DNA from: Hydrangea macrophylla | Taxonomy: Eukaryota > Streptophyta > Magnoliopsida > Cornales > Hydrangeaceae | Assembly (NCBI GenBank): GCA_033977485.1 | Contig: CM066984.1 | Location: 108,657,691-108,721,690 of the forward strand | Length of the DNA: 64,000 nucleotides | Reading direction: 5' to 3' | Shown: piece after piece, positions 11,631 to 23,189 of the stretch | How positions within the stretch are numbered: position 1 is the stretch's first letter | Layout: the number at the start of each line of letters is the position of its first letter | Made by a program: the position numbers and the translations under genes | The notes under the pieces: generated by a model | The model's database searches: none | What the model was told of the DNA's origin: nothing | The model's input: the letters and a program-made list of their open reading frames with translations, nothing else

Positions 11631-11937
11631 TAGGCTCTGTTTGGTTCATAGATTTTTGTGGGAGAAAAGAAAAGGGGAAAGGAAACAAGAAGAAAAACTA
11701 ATTCCTCGTGCTTCTTTCATGCTTAAATAATATTAAAGATTAAAAACTTCTAAAATATGATTGTTATATAAGAATAAAATAAGAGAAGTGACTCAAAACA
11801 TAATTTTTTTTTTAATACATTTCTCAATTTATTCTATTTTCTTTTGTATTTTCCACACCACTTCCTTACTAGCAAAACAAAGGAATTGAGTCACTTCTCT
11901 TATTCAACATAAATTCAACATAACCAAACAAAACTTT
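11631..11937. mobile_element. Probable MITE with internal 19-bp inverted repeat
   Basis: The left end reads GGCTCTGTTTGGTTC, typical of plant MITE termini; the right side has AACCAAACA (about 11922-11930). Inside, AATAAGAGAAGTGACTCAA (about 11778) and its exact reverse complement (about 11885) form a 19-bp stem. No clean target duplication was found, so the borders are approximate. Confidence 0.5.
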
Positions 11938-13369
11938 TGAGGAGAAAAAAGGAAAAAAGAAAAAGACAAAGAGAAACCAGAGTAGTATTTTGTATTTGAG
12001 TCTTTATGCCAATCAGACCAGCATGTGAAGATTCTAGTTTTTTTCTTCACAATGTACTATATTGTCATGTCTTCCACCAACAAAGCCATGAATGCCCATT
12101 TTATTCTAGTTTCTGGTTAGTGTTTTGGGTACAGTGTATCTCAAAACTACATTAGATATGCTCAATGGCCCCATGGGGAAGGGATATCTCATAGACATCT
12201 GCCTCTGCCACAGCCAATTAATGAAAGTCGGAAACAATTAAGAAATAAAGTGGTGGCTCCCCAAAATTGTCCGGAGAGAAGAACCTGGACAAAAAGATGT
12301 AAAGTGATCATATAAAGATGGTGTTCTAGGGATTGGTATCTAGTGAGACCTTGGAGAAGAGGATGAGGAGCTGGAGGAGGAGATTGAGCAATTTTTTGAG
12401 GATGTGTCTCCAGGAAACTTATTCTCAGTCAGACAGAAGAACAAGGAAACAAGAAATACATTTAAAGGTAGCCACCATAAGGGCCGCCGTAGGCGTAGAG
12501 GATATCCAGAATAGCGCCTTTATTTTAGGCATCTATGTTTATTTTGCTTGTTGGGATGCGCTTCTTTCTTTGCCCTTGGCTCTAGAAAGCCTCCCATCCC
12601 ATGTTGCATAGCTTTCCCTATACCTGTTTTTATTCTCATTGTATATCTTGGGGTATGCCCCTTGTACATTTTGTACATTGTCTTTTGAGGTTTTTTTTGT
12701 CTTCTATTGATTAACCATTTTCTGAAGAAAAAAAAAAAAACTTAAAAAAGATATATGCACACACATACAAACAACTATCTATCTATCCATGTGCACAAGC
12801 GGCTTGCTGTTGCAATGTTTCTCTCTAGGTTTGCAACCTGCCACTATAGTTACTGACAAGTTGAATGCATAATGGTATATTATTATTAAGTACAGCTATT
12901 ATGCGCTGTGCTTGATCCTTAAATCCTACTGCACCATTGACCTTCACTCACTTTTATACAAAAAAATAAAATTCTTTCATTTACATACCTTCAGGGGTTC
13001 CAATTTCTAGGTGAATAAATTCTGTTTTTTTTTTTTTTTTTGGGTTCATTTGTCATTTCAAGTATTTTTATTGGTGCTCTTAGCAGTGATTTAGCACACC
13101 TGGTAAGGCTGGTATCCCTTTAACTAACCATATGGGCTTCTGTAATCCTGCTTTGCTTATTATCATCACAACATACTATAATGAAGAGAGAGAAAGAGAG
13201 AAGCAAATCATAGTATATATAGTGTCAAAATTTGAGTACTTCCTTTATAATTACAGATTTCAAATCATCTACATATATCTTTTGAATAAAAGACTGAAAA
13301 GTCCCTAAGCTGTCCTCGAAAACTTGGATGCTTACACAGGATCAATGAGACCACATTTGTAATTTCTCA
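11938..13369. other. 3' flank of DUF241 gene A, with a poly-A-tailed insert
   Basis: Stretches at 12230-12330 and 12845-12960 align by eye with 35035-35150 and 35250-35365 in block B. The roughly 400-bp piece between them in block A (about 12331-12740) has no counterpart in block B. It contains a 54-codon Glu/Arg-rich open frame ending at a TAG near 12517 and ends in a 13-base A run, so it may be a retroposed fragment. The rest is AT-rich with a T run at 13025-13042. Confidence 0.4.
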
Positions 13370-14254
13370 TTATTGGGAGACAATGTTTAGGAGAGAGGCC
13401 CTAGCTTTGATCAATCCCCTAAAAAGGCACTCCAACTCATTCTCAAAGACCTCAATTCTACCCTCTAATGCTTCCAAGCTTTCTTGTGCAATTTTCATGA
13501 TCTTGTCCCCTTCACTTGAATCATATTTACATAGTCTCTCCAATGCAAAATCTACTCTCTCAAGTTCACTCATATTCTCTAGTTGATCTTCACATGTTAC
13601 CACCCCTTTGCTGTGCAACAATTTTGAAACCAACGACCACCTTGTTGGCTTTGCCTTATTAACCGGCACAGACAAGAACACCAGGAGTGTTTGGAAGATC
13701 GAATTTGTGATCACATTAACTTCTTTTAGCACTCTGATCACCGAGAGGTGGTGATCTAGATCTACTAGAGGCGAGCTGTCCATTTTATTCATTGTTGAAA
13801 CCAACTTTCTCGTGTCCCTCTTCATCTTCTTTCGAAAGCACGTGTATTTTGCAATGCTACTTTCGATTCTTGTATCTCCTTTTCTCCTTCTTAGAGCGGA
13901 TTGAAGATCTCCAACACTTTCCTTTATTTGTGACATGTAATCTCTTGTGATGCCACAAATGTCTAGAAAACTCAAAGATCGATCCAACTGCTCATCGACA
14001 CATTTCTCGTTCTGATGGCGAGAGAGGGTCTTTTGGGTCAGTGGCGAATTGAAAAGAACATCAACGCTTTTGTACAACTCTTTGAGTCCAGAGAGCCCAT
14101 TGTAGATATTCTCTACCATTAATGTAGATGAACCCTCCCATGTTTCGAGCTTTTTGAGCTCATCTTCGATTCTAAGGGTGCTAGGATTCGACCTACAAGG
14201 CAAACTAATTGACCGAATGTGATAACTAGTGTTGGATTTTGAAGAGAGAGCCAT
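13370..14254 (-). CDS. DUF241 family protein (copy A)
   Basis: A 294-residue intronless frame. The N-terminus has the family signature (YHIRSISLPCRSNPSTLRIE), then a helix-rich body with ELKKLETW (about 33-40), NGLSGLKELYKSV, the LDRSLSFLDICG block (about 91-102) and LQSALRRRKGD. The C-terminus carries LEALEGRIEVFENELECLFRGLIKARASLLNI. Length and motif order fit PF03087 (DUF241), a land-plant family of unknown biochemical role, often small, intronless and in clusters. No signal peptide or membrane helix is obvious. The ATG at 14252-14254 follows a TATA box about 100 bp upstream, which supports this start. A paralogue on the same strand lies at 47144-48037, and the flanks of the two genes are also related. 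The frame is intact, so it may be expressed. Confidence 0.92.
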   Translation of the reverse strand: MALSSKSNTSYHIRSISLPCRSNPSTLRIEDELKKLETWEGSSTLMVENIYNGLSGLKELYKSVDVLFNSPLTQKTLSRHQNEKCVDEQLDRSLSFLDICGITRDYMSQIKESVGDLQSALRRRKGDTRIESSIAKYTCFRKKMKRDTRKLVSTMNKMDSSPLVDLDHHLSVIRVLKEVNVITNSIFQTLLVFLSVPVNKAKPTRWSLVSKLLHSKGVVTCEDQLENMSELERVDFALERLCKYDSSEGDKIMKIAQESLEALEGRIEVFENELECLFRGLIKARASLLNIVSQ

Positions 14255-14354
14255 GGCTATTTTTTTATTTTTATTTTTTCTCTTCTCACAAAAAAAAACT
14301 TGAACTACTTGTGATTAATGTTATTGTGATAATTAATCCAAGCTCTATGCTTTG

Positions 14355-14364
14355 CTATTTATAG
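14355..14364 (-). promoter_or_regulatory. TATA box of DUF241 copy A
   Basis: The minus strand reads CTATAAATAG about 100 bp upstream of the ATG. The same sequence sits at the same distance before the paralogue (48125-48134), which supports a working promoter. Confidence 0.65.
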
Positions 14365-14601
14365 CTACACATGAAAGATAAAGACAAGATGACTAGGTGA
14401 GTCACACTGCCCACAATATTGTTATGAGAGCATGTGTAGCCGGTGTGGGCTTTCATTCGACTTCAATTATTTTGTCACAAAGTTGGCCAACAAAGATCTA
14501 ATGATTTGTTAGATTTTTTAGGCCCTTTGTTTGTGTAATTGACAACTGACAACTAATTGTGTATGAGTTGTCTCACTATTATGATTTCTTTTGAAGAGAA
14601 G

Positions 14602-14779
14602 TGCTAGGCACACATCCCAAACCACACCCACCTCAAACCACACTATGTGCTTTAAATGCATGTACTTTGTGCTGTTTGAATTTTTTTACACTTTTCTGTG
14701 CATCACTTACACAACACAGGGTACATGTATTTAAAGCAAGGGTGTGATTTGAGGTGTGATTTGGAGTGTGTGCCTAGCA
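14602..14779. mobile_element. Foldback MITE upstream of DUF241 copy A
   Basis: The ends TGCTAGGCACAC and GTGTGCCTAGCA open imperfect inverted repeats of about 60 bp (CACACCCACCTCAAACCACAC against GTGTGATTTGAGGTGTG-like sequence). The matching flank in block B (around 48350-48365) lacks this element, so it inserted after the duplication. Confidence 0.75.
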
Positions 14780-16417
14780 TTATTGTTTAAAGTTTAGAAT
14801 CAAATTCATGTAAAACACAAAAGAGGAGTTGATATAATAATGTATGCACGAATGGTTTGTTACTGGCTTGTCTCCATTATTTTCATGAACGGTCTTTCTG
14901 GTGGATATGGCTAAAATTAGTACATGCTCGAATAGTTGGGAGCCAATAAATATTATACTTATGAACATTTCCAAAACTTGAAAATTTAAAGGCAATTCTT
15001 TTTAACAAATCAGTCCAATTTTTAAAGTTTAATTGCTGGAGTTTCTAATTTGAACTTTAATCATCCTTACTGCAAAATGGGTATGTGTTATGTCTTAATG
15101 GATACTGGTGACTTAAAATGGTTTAACATTATCCAGGAGTTTACTCTACAAGGTTGGGTCCCTTAGCTTGCTTAATTTAGATCAGAATTTTAAAATCATA
15201 AAAAAAAAAAAAAAAAAAAAAAAGAAAGACGATTGGGTGGGATGGATTCACATCAGGTAATATGAAGTCTCACGTTCGAGTCTTAACATAAACCGATGAG
15301 CATATCTTTTTGAGCTAGCCAATAACGCAAGCTACATGTAAAGACTGGTAGGTCCGGAGAGTTCCCTTGCCACTGAAACTGGAAAGTATATTTGAGGTTG
15401 TCTCTCATACCCGAAAAAAGAGGGAGTAGAATCAAGGGCCAAGCTAGGAAAAAGAAAATTTTTGAGGTCTATTGTACATATTTGATAATGAAATATAATA
15501 TCAAATTGGGTCTATTTAAGAATAATATTATCTTTGGGGGTAAAATTTATACATTTTGGGGTCTATTTATCAACAATGTAGAGTGTCAAATTGAGTTTGG
15601 AACACTTACTTGGGGTGGACTAAACTACATTTGGGCTAAGGTATCACATGTACTAAAAAAATTCTCAAATTTTGGGGTAGGCTAGATTACATTTGGACTA
15701 TTTTTTTTATAAATTTTTTCAAATTTAGGAGAGGGGGGATTGGGAATATCACATTTCACATGTACTAAAATAATTTCTCAGATTTCAGGGGACTACACCC
15801 CGACCGAGCCTCTACATACCTACGCCCTCGAGTGGAATAGGCCAAATTTTTATTTTTGAACTTTTTAACCCAGAATTATATTTTTAAGCTATTGGTAAAT
15901 TCCAATCTTAATTTGAAATAAATACCTGCCTTTATTCCACTTCAAAAGTTAGTATGCAACTGGTAATAAAGTTACCATGATTCACTAATCTTGAAGTGTG
16001 CATTTTCAGTTGATTTGGGAGTATATTCATATTGGAGTTTGGACGATTACTAATAAATTGACAAAGTAATGGATTAAAAAGTGATTAGATAGTTTTGTGA
16101 GATTACAGTATCATTGTTCATGTATTTGTTTTGTTGCCTAAAATATAAAGCAAGGATACAATATTATTTGAGTGCCAATATACTTCTTTTTTTTGGGTAA
16201 TTAAGGGAGTGTCAAATTGCCAATACATCAATGTGATCTAAAAATCCACATACTGCAAGTAACAGTGATTTTAAATTGGAAAAACAAATGAAATTAGTAT
16301 TTGAAAGTTATGACTTTTTAGCGTCTCAACAAACTGCACCTTTTGGTACAATATTTTTCAGATCCTCTATAATGTGAATGCCATGACCAGAATGCAATTA
16401 ATGCACAAAAAATGAAA
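14780..16417. other. Upstream flank of DUF241 copy A, no gene
   Basis: 14795-15005 aligns by eye with 48650-48880 upstream of copy B (both contain AGAATCAAATTCATGTA and TGCACGAAT.GTTTGTT). A run of about 24 A lies at 15200-15223. Short repeated phrases such as TTGGGGTAGGCTAGATTACATTTGG near 15600-15700 suggest an old transposon. No coding sequence is supported. Confidence 0.5.
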
Positions 16418-16545
16418 TTAGCTAGTATACATACGAGGATCTTAAGCGGATTTCAAGGGACGGGTTTGAGACGTACGGACCGACTCGCTTGAGGTCCGCT
16501 TAAGATCAGGATTGTATATATGCCAATGAATTTAGCTAGTATACA
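16418..16545. repeat. Hairpin insert flanked by 14-bp direct repeats
   Basis: TTAGCTAGTATACA occurs at 16418-16431 and 16532-16545. Between the copies GATCTTAAGCGGA (16438-16450) and its exact complement (16495-16507) form a 13-bp stem enclosing 44 bases. This looks like a small foldback insertion with its target duplication, though 14 bp does not match a common class. Confidence 0.6.
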
Positions 16546-17884
16546 AGTATAAGCATGTGATTCCAATATGGTATGGTACTCCCTACTTTTTAAATGGACA
16601 TGCATTATTGCATTATAATTGGCCAACAACCAGCAAACTCTTATTCTTGTTGGTAAAATTTTTTTATGGTCATGAGACTGACAATGTACAACTTTGATTA
16701 ACTTTTTTTTTTTTTTTTTTTTTTGTTGCTCTGTTGATCACTATATAAAGAACAGCTAGCTGCAAGACATGAGTGCTATACCCCCATCTTTGCTCCCCAT
16801 GATCTGAACCACCATGATTCAGTATTCTTTCCTAATCTTTGAGTAGCTCCTAATTAATAAACAGAACAACAATTTCACCACCAAAGGAATCAACTATAGG
16901 TATATAAATTTTTGGACAAGGTGAAGCTAGACAAGATGTAATGGCACAAAAGATACATTTTAATTTGTATATAGGGCCATATGTCCTGATTTTCTTTCTT
17001 TCTTTTTTATTCTTTTCTCAGTGATGTGGAGGACACGGTCACGACCAAATGCCTAATTGAGCACAAGGTCCTGGACAAATCCCCAGCTACACACAATCCC
17101 CTGCAAATCATGCACATTTTTTTTAGTCCTGTGTGAAAAATAGAACTTAGCTTAGACGATTGAGTTGCGCATTTTACCACCTGTCAATCCAGTGCGGGTT
17201 CATGTGTCCCGGATTCGACAAAAGAATATTATATGACACAAATTAGTCATAATTGATCCGTAAAGTTGCGTACGTCTAACCCTGCATATATGCCCAGACC
17301 TGCAGCAACGGTCAAAATTCCGTGTACTGGGTTAATTATATCATATGAAACCAATGGTAGAGGAATGATGTGTGTGTTTGGGAGACACAAGGATATGTAT
17401 ATATTTTTATCTTTTATTGTCTAGGAAATTGATGCGAGCCCGATTAAAAGAATGGGAGGTATCCCAAAAAAAAAAAAAAAAAAAAACACACATTTTTAAC
17501 TTCACATGCTTATATCACTAGCATGAGGAGGCCGTGATTCTCCTTGTCTCTCCAAAGATTTCATCCATATCTCCAATTAATAGCAAGGCGGTGCAATGCA
17601 CATCGAATTTAATGTTCATTAATATCACAATAAATTAAGAATATTTTTGGGTATTGATTTTTCGTCTAATTACTAGAAGTTGCATCATGGTTTACCACTA
17701 CATTCTGTAAATATCCACACTCCACCAAGATGTAGCTTTGTGCCGAGGAGGATGTAGCCTAATTGACATAACCTATCTCTTTCTAGTGTGAAGGGAGAAA
17801 GTTCGAATGCCCATACGAGATTCTAGTTGCTTGCTCCTAGTTATTCTTCAGTCGGAATGAGTGGCCCTTGTTGGGTTTTGCTGT
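16546..17884. other. Intergenic, shared with block B
   Basis: No gene seen. Stretches at 16755-16990 and 17420-17640 match 56060-56260 and 56775-57005 by eye (for example TAGATGTAATGGCACAA, and AGGGGGTGCAATGC-like GGCGGTGCAATGC). There are homopolymer runs at 16706-16724 (T) and 17466-17486 (A). Confidence 0.5.
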
Positions 17885-18290
17885 GGGGTAGTATAGGGCT
17901 TTGGGGTTGGGTTAGACTGGGGTATTGGGCGTGTGTGTGTGGGGTGTGTTTATCCAGTCCGAATCCAGGTAAGTATTAAAAAAAATGTGACTTTGTAATA
18001 CCACTCTAACAAGGCTTATAATTAAGAACTCAATATCATATACACTTTTAGCAAAAAAAAAAAAAAAAATTATCATATACACATCTATATAGGTTGGGGT
18101 AGTATAGGGCTTTGGGGTTGGGTTAGCTAGGCTGGGGTATTGGGCGTGTGTGTGGGGTGTGTTTATCCCATCCGAATCCAGGTAAGTATTAAAAAAAAAG
18201 AAAAAAAAGAAAGATGTGACTTTGTAATACCACTCTAACAAGGTTTATAATTAAGAACTCAATATCATATACACATCTATATAGGTAGGT
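17885..18290. repeat. Tandem duplication, period about 211 bp
   Basis: A unit starting GGGGTAGTATAGGGCTTTGG at 17885 recurs at 18096. Both units share GGGGTATTGGGCGTGTGTG, GAATCCAGGTAAGTATTAAA, TGTGACTTTGTAATACCAC and TCAATATCATATACAC. They differ in A-run length and a few bases. Confidence 0.85.
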
Positions 18291-18609
18291 ATATATAAAC
18301 TTAATTATCTGTGTACGTATATCAATATCATATACACATGCATGCATCTAGGTACGTAGATATCTTGTTTGTGATACTTTGTCGAAGAGCATATGGTGAT
18401 GATCATCAAAAGTCAAACAAGTGAATCGATTGTGATTGAGAATACTAGCGGTTTAGTTACTTTAATTTGGACAGAGGGAAAAGGTGAAGGACATTAATGT
18501 GTGAGAGGTTAGCTAGTTGCATATTATTATTGTAACATTTGCATATAGAGAACAGAAACACAGTGTTGCCTTGTCTCATATATATGCAACCATGTAATTA
18601 ATGTGACCA
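18291..18609. other. Intergenic, no gene seen
   Basis: AT-rich sequence; its end (GTTGCCTTGTCT near 18563) recurs near 57648, marking roughly the far edge of the block A/B duplication. Confidence 0.45.
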
Positions 18610-18790
18610 TAATAATATATTAATAATCATATAGTTATGGATTTTATTGGGTTAGCTAATTATTGCCCTCATGGTCCCTTGGTGCTTGAATGGCCGTACA
18701 GGTAATCTAGACATATATGAATCATATGTATGATATATGATTGATTATCTAAATGGACCAAAATGTACGTACGTACATTAACCGTGCTAA
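18610..18790. repeat. Direct repeat, copy 1 (about 180 bp)
   Basis: Nearly identical to 22272-22444, from AATAATATATTAATAATC to ATTAACCGTGCTAA. It has a few substitutions and one extra short segment (GTAATCTA). The spacer between the copies contains the 19345-21771 LTR element. Confidence 0.85.
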
Positions 18791-18838
18791 CTAGGATTTG
18801 ATTAAAACGTTAAATGTTGTCTTTTTTCTTTCTTTCTT

Positions 18839-18878
<40 letters not shown>

Positions 18879-19339
18879 GCTTTGAATTTCCAAACATTCT
18901 ATGATGCTTTAGCTTTGAATTTTCAAAACATTTTTTTCGCCTTCTTTGGTAGGTCTCTCAGCTAACTAGGATTTAGCTGACATGTGATTTTTCTTCCCTC
19001 AGGTTATGATACCATCTTTCAAAAACTGCAACGTTATTTCAATCTTGATAGGAAATTTTAGTTCATAAATTGTGTACTCATACCTCATGGTTGAGTCTCC
19101 ATCCAATTTGTGGTTATTTTGTTATGACAAAATTAAAGGAATGAAAAATGCAACTTTTTTTTTTACGTTTCTTCCCCAAATTGTTGTAGCTATTCTCTTT
19201 AATTAGTGTTAACTTTTACCTACTTACTTGATAATAATTCCATGTTTCTTTGCCGGAACTACATTCGAAGTAGGATTAAAATTTAAAGTTCCTCTAGGTT
19301 GACCCAATTTGAACTACTTCAACGAACCCAATTTAAATT
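18791..19339. other. Intergenic with a long T run
   Basis: A T-rich tract at about 18817-18877 includes (TTTC)n then some 38 T. The rest is AT-rich with no supported gene. Confidence 0.5.
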
Positions 19340-19344
19340 CCTTA

Positions 19345-19933
19345 TGTTGGGAATTTAACACGCGGAACCAAATTCCCCCAAATAAACACACACCCATGAA
19401 CAGTAATTAAACATGCACACTAAAGAAAAGACACACATATTTCTACGTGGTTCGGCCAAACACCTGCCTACGTCCACACCCGAGAGATCCATTCTTTCAC
19501 TATTGAGAAAAATATGGTACAAGTTACATGAATTAAATCCCATAACCCAAATACAAAACCCTTGTACTCTCCCTACTCAATACCCCAAAGAACATGACAC
19601 AATTAATCACTGTAACACAGAGAAATCATAGAGACAAAGAAATACCCTCTTTACCTCACATCCCTATTGTGAACACCCCTCACAGAGAACCCCAGTGATT
19701 AATATCTCTCTCACCCTAGACCATGCACCCCCATGAGGGGAGACCCCCAACTTGGTACACCAAGGGCTTCAATAAATTCCTATACGACATCCCTATATAT
19801 AGAGTTTACAACCCATTACTTATTGAACAAGTAATACAACTCTATTATAAAGGAAACCAAATCAGAATAGGAATCTAGCCAAATCCCAATCCCTAAATTA
19901 ATGGGATTGACCCACATGTGATATATCCCAACA
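19345..19933 (-). repeat. 3' LTR of the 19-22 kb element
   Basis: Plus strand TGTTGGGAATTT...TATCCCAACA, 589 bp, a near-perfect match to 21183-21771. It contains the phrases GTGGTTCGGCC and TGCCTACGTCCAC, also present in the LTR at 36737, so the two elements are distant relatives. Confidence 0.93.
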
Positions 19934-21182
19934 ATCACCCCCTATATCACATATTGGGTAATTACTCCGCCACACATCACCAGCACCTCCTTACAAAAAA
20001 TGCTCGCATCCCTTCAACTGGAGTGCCCACAAAGTCGACCACTTTACTACCGTTTGACAAACCGCAAACACTTCACCATTGGCCATAACTAATACCAGAT
20101 TGCACATACCTCGAATTCACACGGTCTCAACACCCCCGATTCGAACAATACAGCCAATACATGTGCAATTGCCCCCGAGTTAATTATACGCATTAACTCC
20201 ACCAGAGAAGAGCCTCGATTCCTCCTTCTCTCCAACAGGATTTCCCCTCACCATCGTCTGAACCGTGAAATAAATCATTCACCCCACTTGCAAGAATTTT
20301 CCATCGAGATCTTGGGAGTATAACTCTACCAACTAGACGACACAAACCATCCACATTTCTCTCAACTGCTGTGTGTGATTTCAGCAACAATATTAGATTC
20401 CTTCGCAAATTTAGGATCAATATCACACCACCCAAATAGCGAACCTGCTCCAAAAAATATTTGATCAACGTTCCTACGTGCAGTATCCTAACAATTACCT
20501 CTGTCGGATAATTGCGTCTGTGTCTGCCCCCGTCTTCTTGGAACCCATCAAATTATTTTCTCCAGAAGCACATACTTACCGTACTTGGAATCTAACAACT
20601 CAAGAGAAAATGCCCGTATGAGTAGAATGTGAGAACCTCTCCACCATACGCAACCTACTATAATCACAGTAGTATCAAATTTATTTTTCGGCCCTATATC
20701 CCAACCTGTTGCAATATATAGGATCTATCACAAAAAAATAAAATTCCAATCCGTGCAGAATTTCATAAATCCGCACCCACCGATGAATCCGCAGCGCCCA
20801 ACAACCTTAAGAAACATCTCTGACCCAATTCCAAATAACATAGCTATGCACACTAACTATTTGAAATTCCAACCAATCAAGAACCATGACTCAATCCACC
20901 TTGCTTACACTGGATCACTCCCTTACCAAGCTTACTCACCACTGTGACCATTTGTAATTCCTTACAAATCTAGGAAGTCATGCATCATCACGTGACTGCT
21001 CACAACCCCAGAATAAACCAAGTAATCCATGCCGTACCAGAAAAGCAATCGAACACGTCACTATTGTCCTGCTGCTCCCATCGTGTTTTAATTTTTTTTC
21101 TTTTCTTTCCACCGTGTGCTGACATCACTGCTCCCATGCGCATCTGCCACCATGATCTCACTAATCTGGCTCTGATACCACT

Positions 21183-21771
21183 TGTTGGGAATTTAACACG
21201 CGGAACCAAATTCCCCCAAATAAACACACACCCATGAACAGTAATTAAACATGCACACTAAAGAAAAGACACACAGATTTCTACGTGGTTCGGCCAAACA
21301 CCTGCCTACGTCCACACCCGAGAGATCCATTCTTTCACTATTGAGAAAAATATGGTACAAGTTACATGAATTAAATCCCATAACCCAAATACAAAACCCT
21401 TGTACTCTCCCTACTCAATACCCCAAAGAACATGACACAATTAATCACTGTAACATAGAGAAATCATAGAGACAAAGAAATACCCTCTTTACCTCACATC
21501 CCTATTGTGAACACCCCTCACAGAGAACCCCAGTGATTAATATCTCTCTCACCCTAGACCATGCACCCCCATGAGGGGAGACCCCCAACTTGGTACACCA
21601 AGGGCTTCAATAAATTCCTATACGACATCCCTATATATAGAGTTTACAACCCATTACTTATTGAACAAGTAATACAACTCTATTATAAAGGAAACCAAAT
21701 CAGAATAGGAATCTAGCCAAATCCCAATCCCTAAATTAATGGGATTGACCCACATGTGATATATCCCAACA
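21183..21771 (-). repeat. 5' LTR of the 19-22 kb element
   Basis: 589 bp. It differs from the other LTR at two visible positions (CACAGATTTC for CACATATTTC, TAACATAGAG for TAACACAGAG). Confidence 0.93.
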
Positions 21772-21776
21772 CCTTA

Positions 21777-22271
21777 ATAGTGCTTTTAGCCTTTTTATTT
21801 GTCAATATTTTTGGGTGTAAATATATTTTCTTAGAACCAGACGGATGGGGTTGATCCCAACTCAGACTCCTAATTTTAAGAATTTGTATGCTGAATATTA
21901 TTGTTGTCAAATTTGCATGATTGCTATATATATCACATGCTTTGACAGTGTTGTGAGCCTTTTTCAGTTGAGTTTTGGGATTTTAGTGTCATGTTCTTCT
22001 TTCATTGTTAAAATACATGTGGAATTGTATTAAATGCCGATGACACACGGAGTTAAATAATGACTGTACGCATGAGTGTTAAATTTTTCAGTAGTGCATG
22101 TTAACAGGGTCAAAAAGTTTAAATAACAAAGGAGATTGGCGATTTTTTTTACGATAATTTTTGTACATGTTATGTTGCTGTAGTGTTAAAATCAGTTGTT
22201 CTTGCTCATTTAGACTTTTTTTCGCCTCTTGGATAGTGCCTTCGGGCACGGGTGGCACGGGTAATACCTTG
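21777..22271. other. Intergenic, no gene seen
   Basis: AT-rich single-copy-looking sequence between the LTR element and the second copy of the 180-bp direct repeat. Confidence 0.45.
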
Positions 22272-22444
22272 TAATAATATATTAATAATCATATAGTTAT
22301 GGATTTTATTGGGTTAGCTAATTATTGCCCTCTTGATCCCTTGGTGCTTGAATGGCCGTACAGACATATATGAATCAAATGTATGATACATGATTGATTA
22401 TCTAAATGGACCAAAATGTACGTACGTACATTAACCGTGCTAAG
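22272..22444. repeat. Direct repeat, copy 2
   Basis: Partner of 18610-18790, same orientation, about 3.66 kb downstream. Confidence 0.85.
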
Positions 22445-23189
22445 CAGAGGCAACTAGTGACCATTGACATTCCATTAGTTAGTTGCATGTGAATTGAGCA
22501 TATATAATTAACAGCAGTGTAAGTACCATATATATAAACATATATATATTATTCCTATATTATAACCTCAAATCAAATCTTCATGCAGTCATATGCTTAA
22601 TCATTGTAATACATTCTTAACCACGTGAACCACCGGTGGTGAGTCGATCTGGTGACCAAAATTATCTTTTCAGTATTGTCTGTCCGTATTATTGCAAAAT
22701 TTCTATATCGATCCCCCATAATTAAGAATCAACATAAATATTCCCTACAACAAAAAAAAAAAAAAAAAAGAATCAAAATAATTGACTCTGACTTTATCCG
22801 ACAAGAATTGAATTTATATCATTCTCATATACTAGCTACGTACATGCCTACTCATACATAATACGTACCATCTGCGTACATTTAGGGCTCGTTTGGTAAC
22901 GTTGTCGTTTCCTGTTTTCTGTTTTTGTTTTCGTTTTTTAGAAAACAAAAATTGAAAACACCGTTTGGTAACATTTTTGTTTTTTTTTTTACAAAAACGT
23001 TTTTGAAATTGGGCTAAAAATCAGAAACAGAAAAAAGCTGTTTTCTATTTTTTTAAAAACGGAAACGATCGGGTTTTCTACCACAACCTGTCAACCACGA
23101 TTGTGCCCTAAACTCAAATGGCCTCTCACGATCGTGCCCTCAGCCACCCGATCTGGTAAGGTAAAGTTCTTTGATTCTTCGTTCTTCTG

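Larger units (their letters stand above)
19345..21771 (-). mobile_element. Young non-coding LTR retrotransposon (LARD/TRIM-like)
   Basis: Two 589-bp LTRs (19345-19933 and 21183-21771; I see two differences between them) flank a 1249-bp interior. Perfect 5-bp duplications CCTTA lie at 19340-19344 and 21772-21776. On the minus strand the primer site TGGTATCAGAGCC (21169-21181) follows the 5' LTR after the bases AG, and a purine-rich tract precedes the 3' LTR at about 19934-19945. The interior has no gag or pol. Lacking coding capacity, it must depend on a partner element. The near-identical LTRs point to a recent insertion. Confidence 0.93.

Noticed and set aside
15215..15390. tRNA or SINE from CACGTTCGAGTCTTA
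   Set aside because: A B-box-like string alone; no cloverleaf or A box at the right spacing.
17745..17884. SINE head (B-box-like AGTTCGAATGCC at about 17799)
   Set aside because: No clear A box, tail or target duplication could be fixed because the downstream part is tandemly duplicated.
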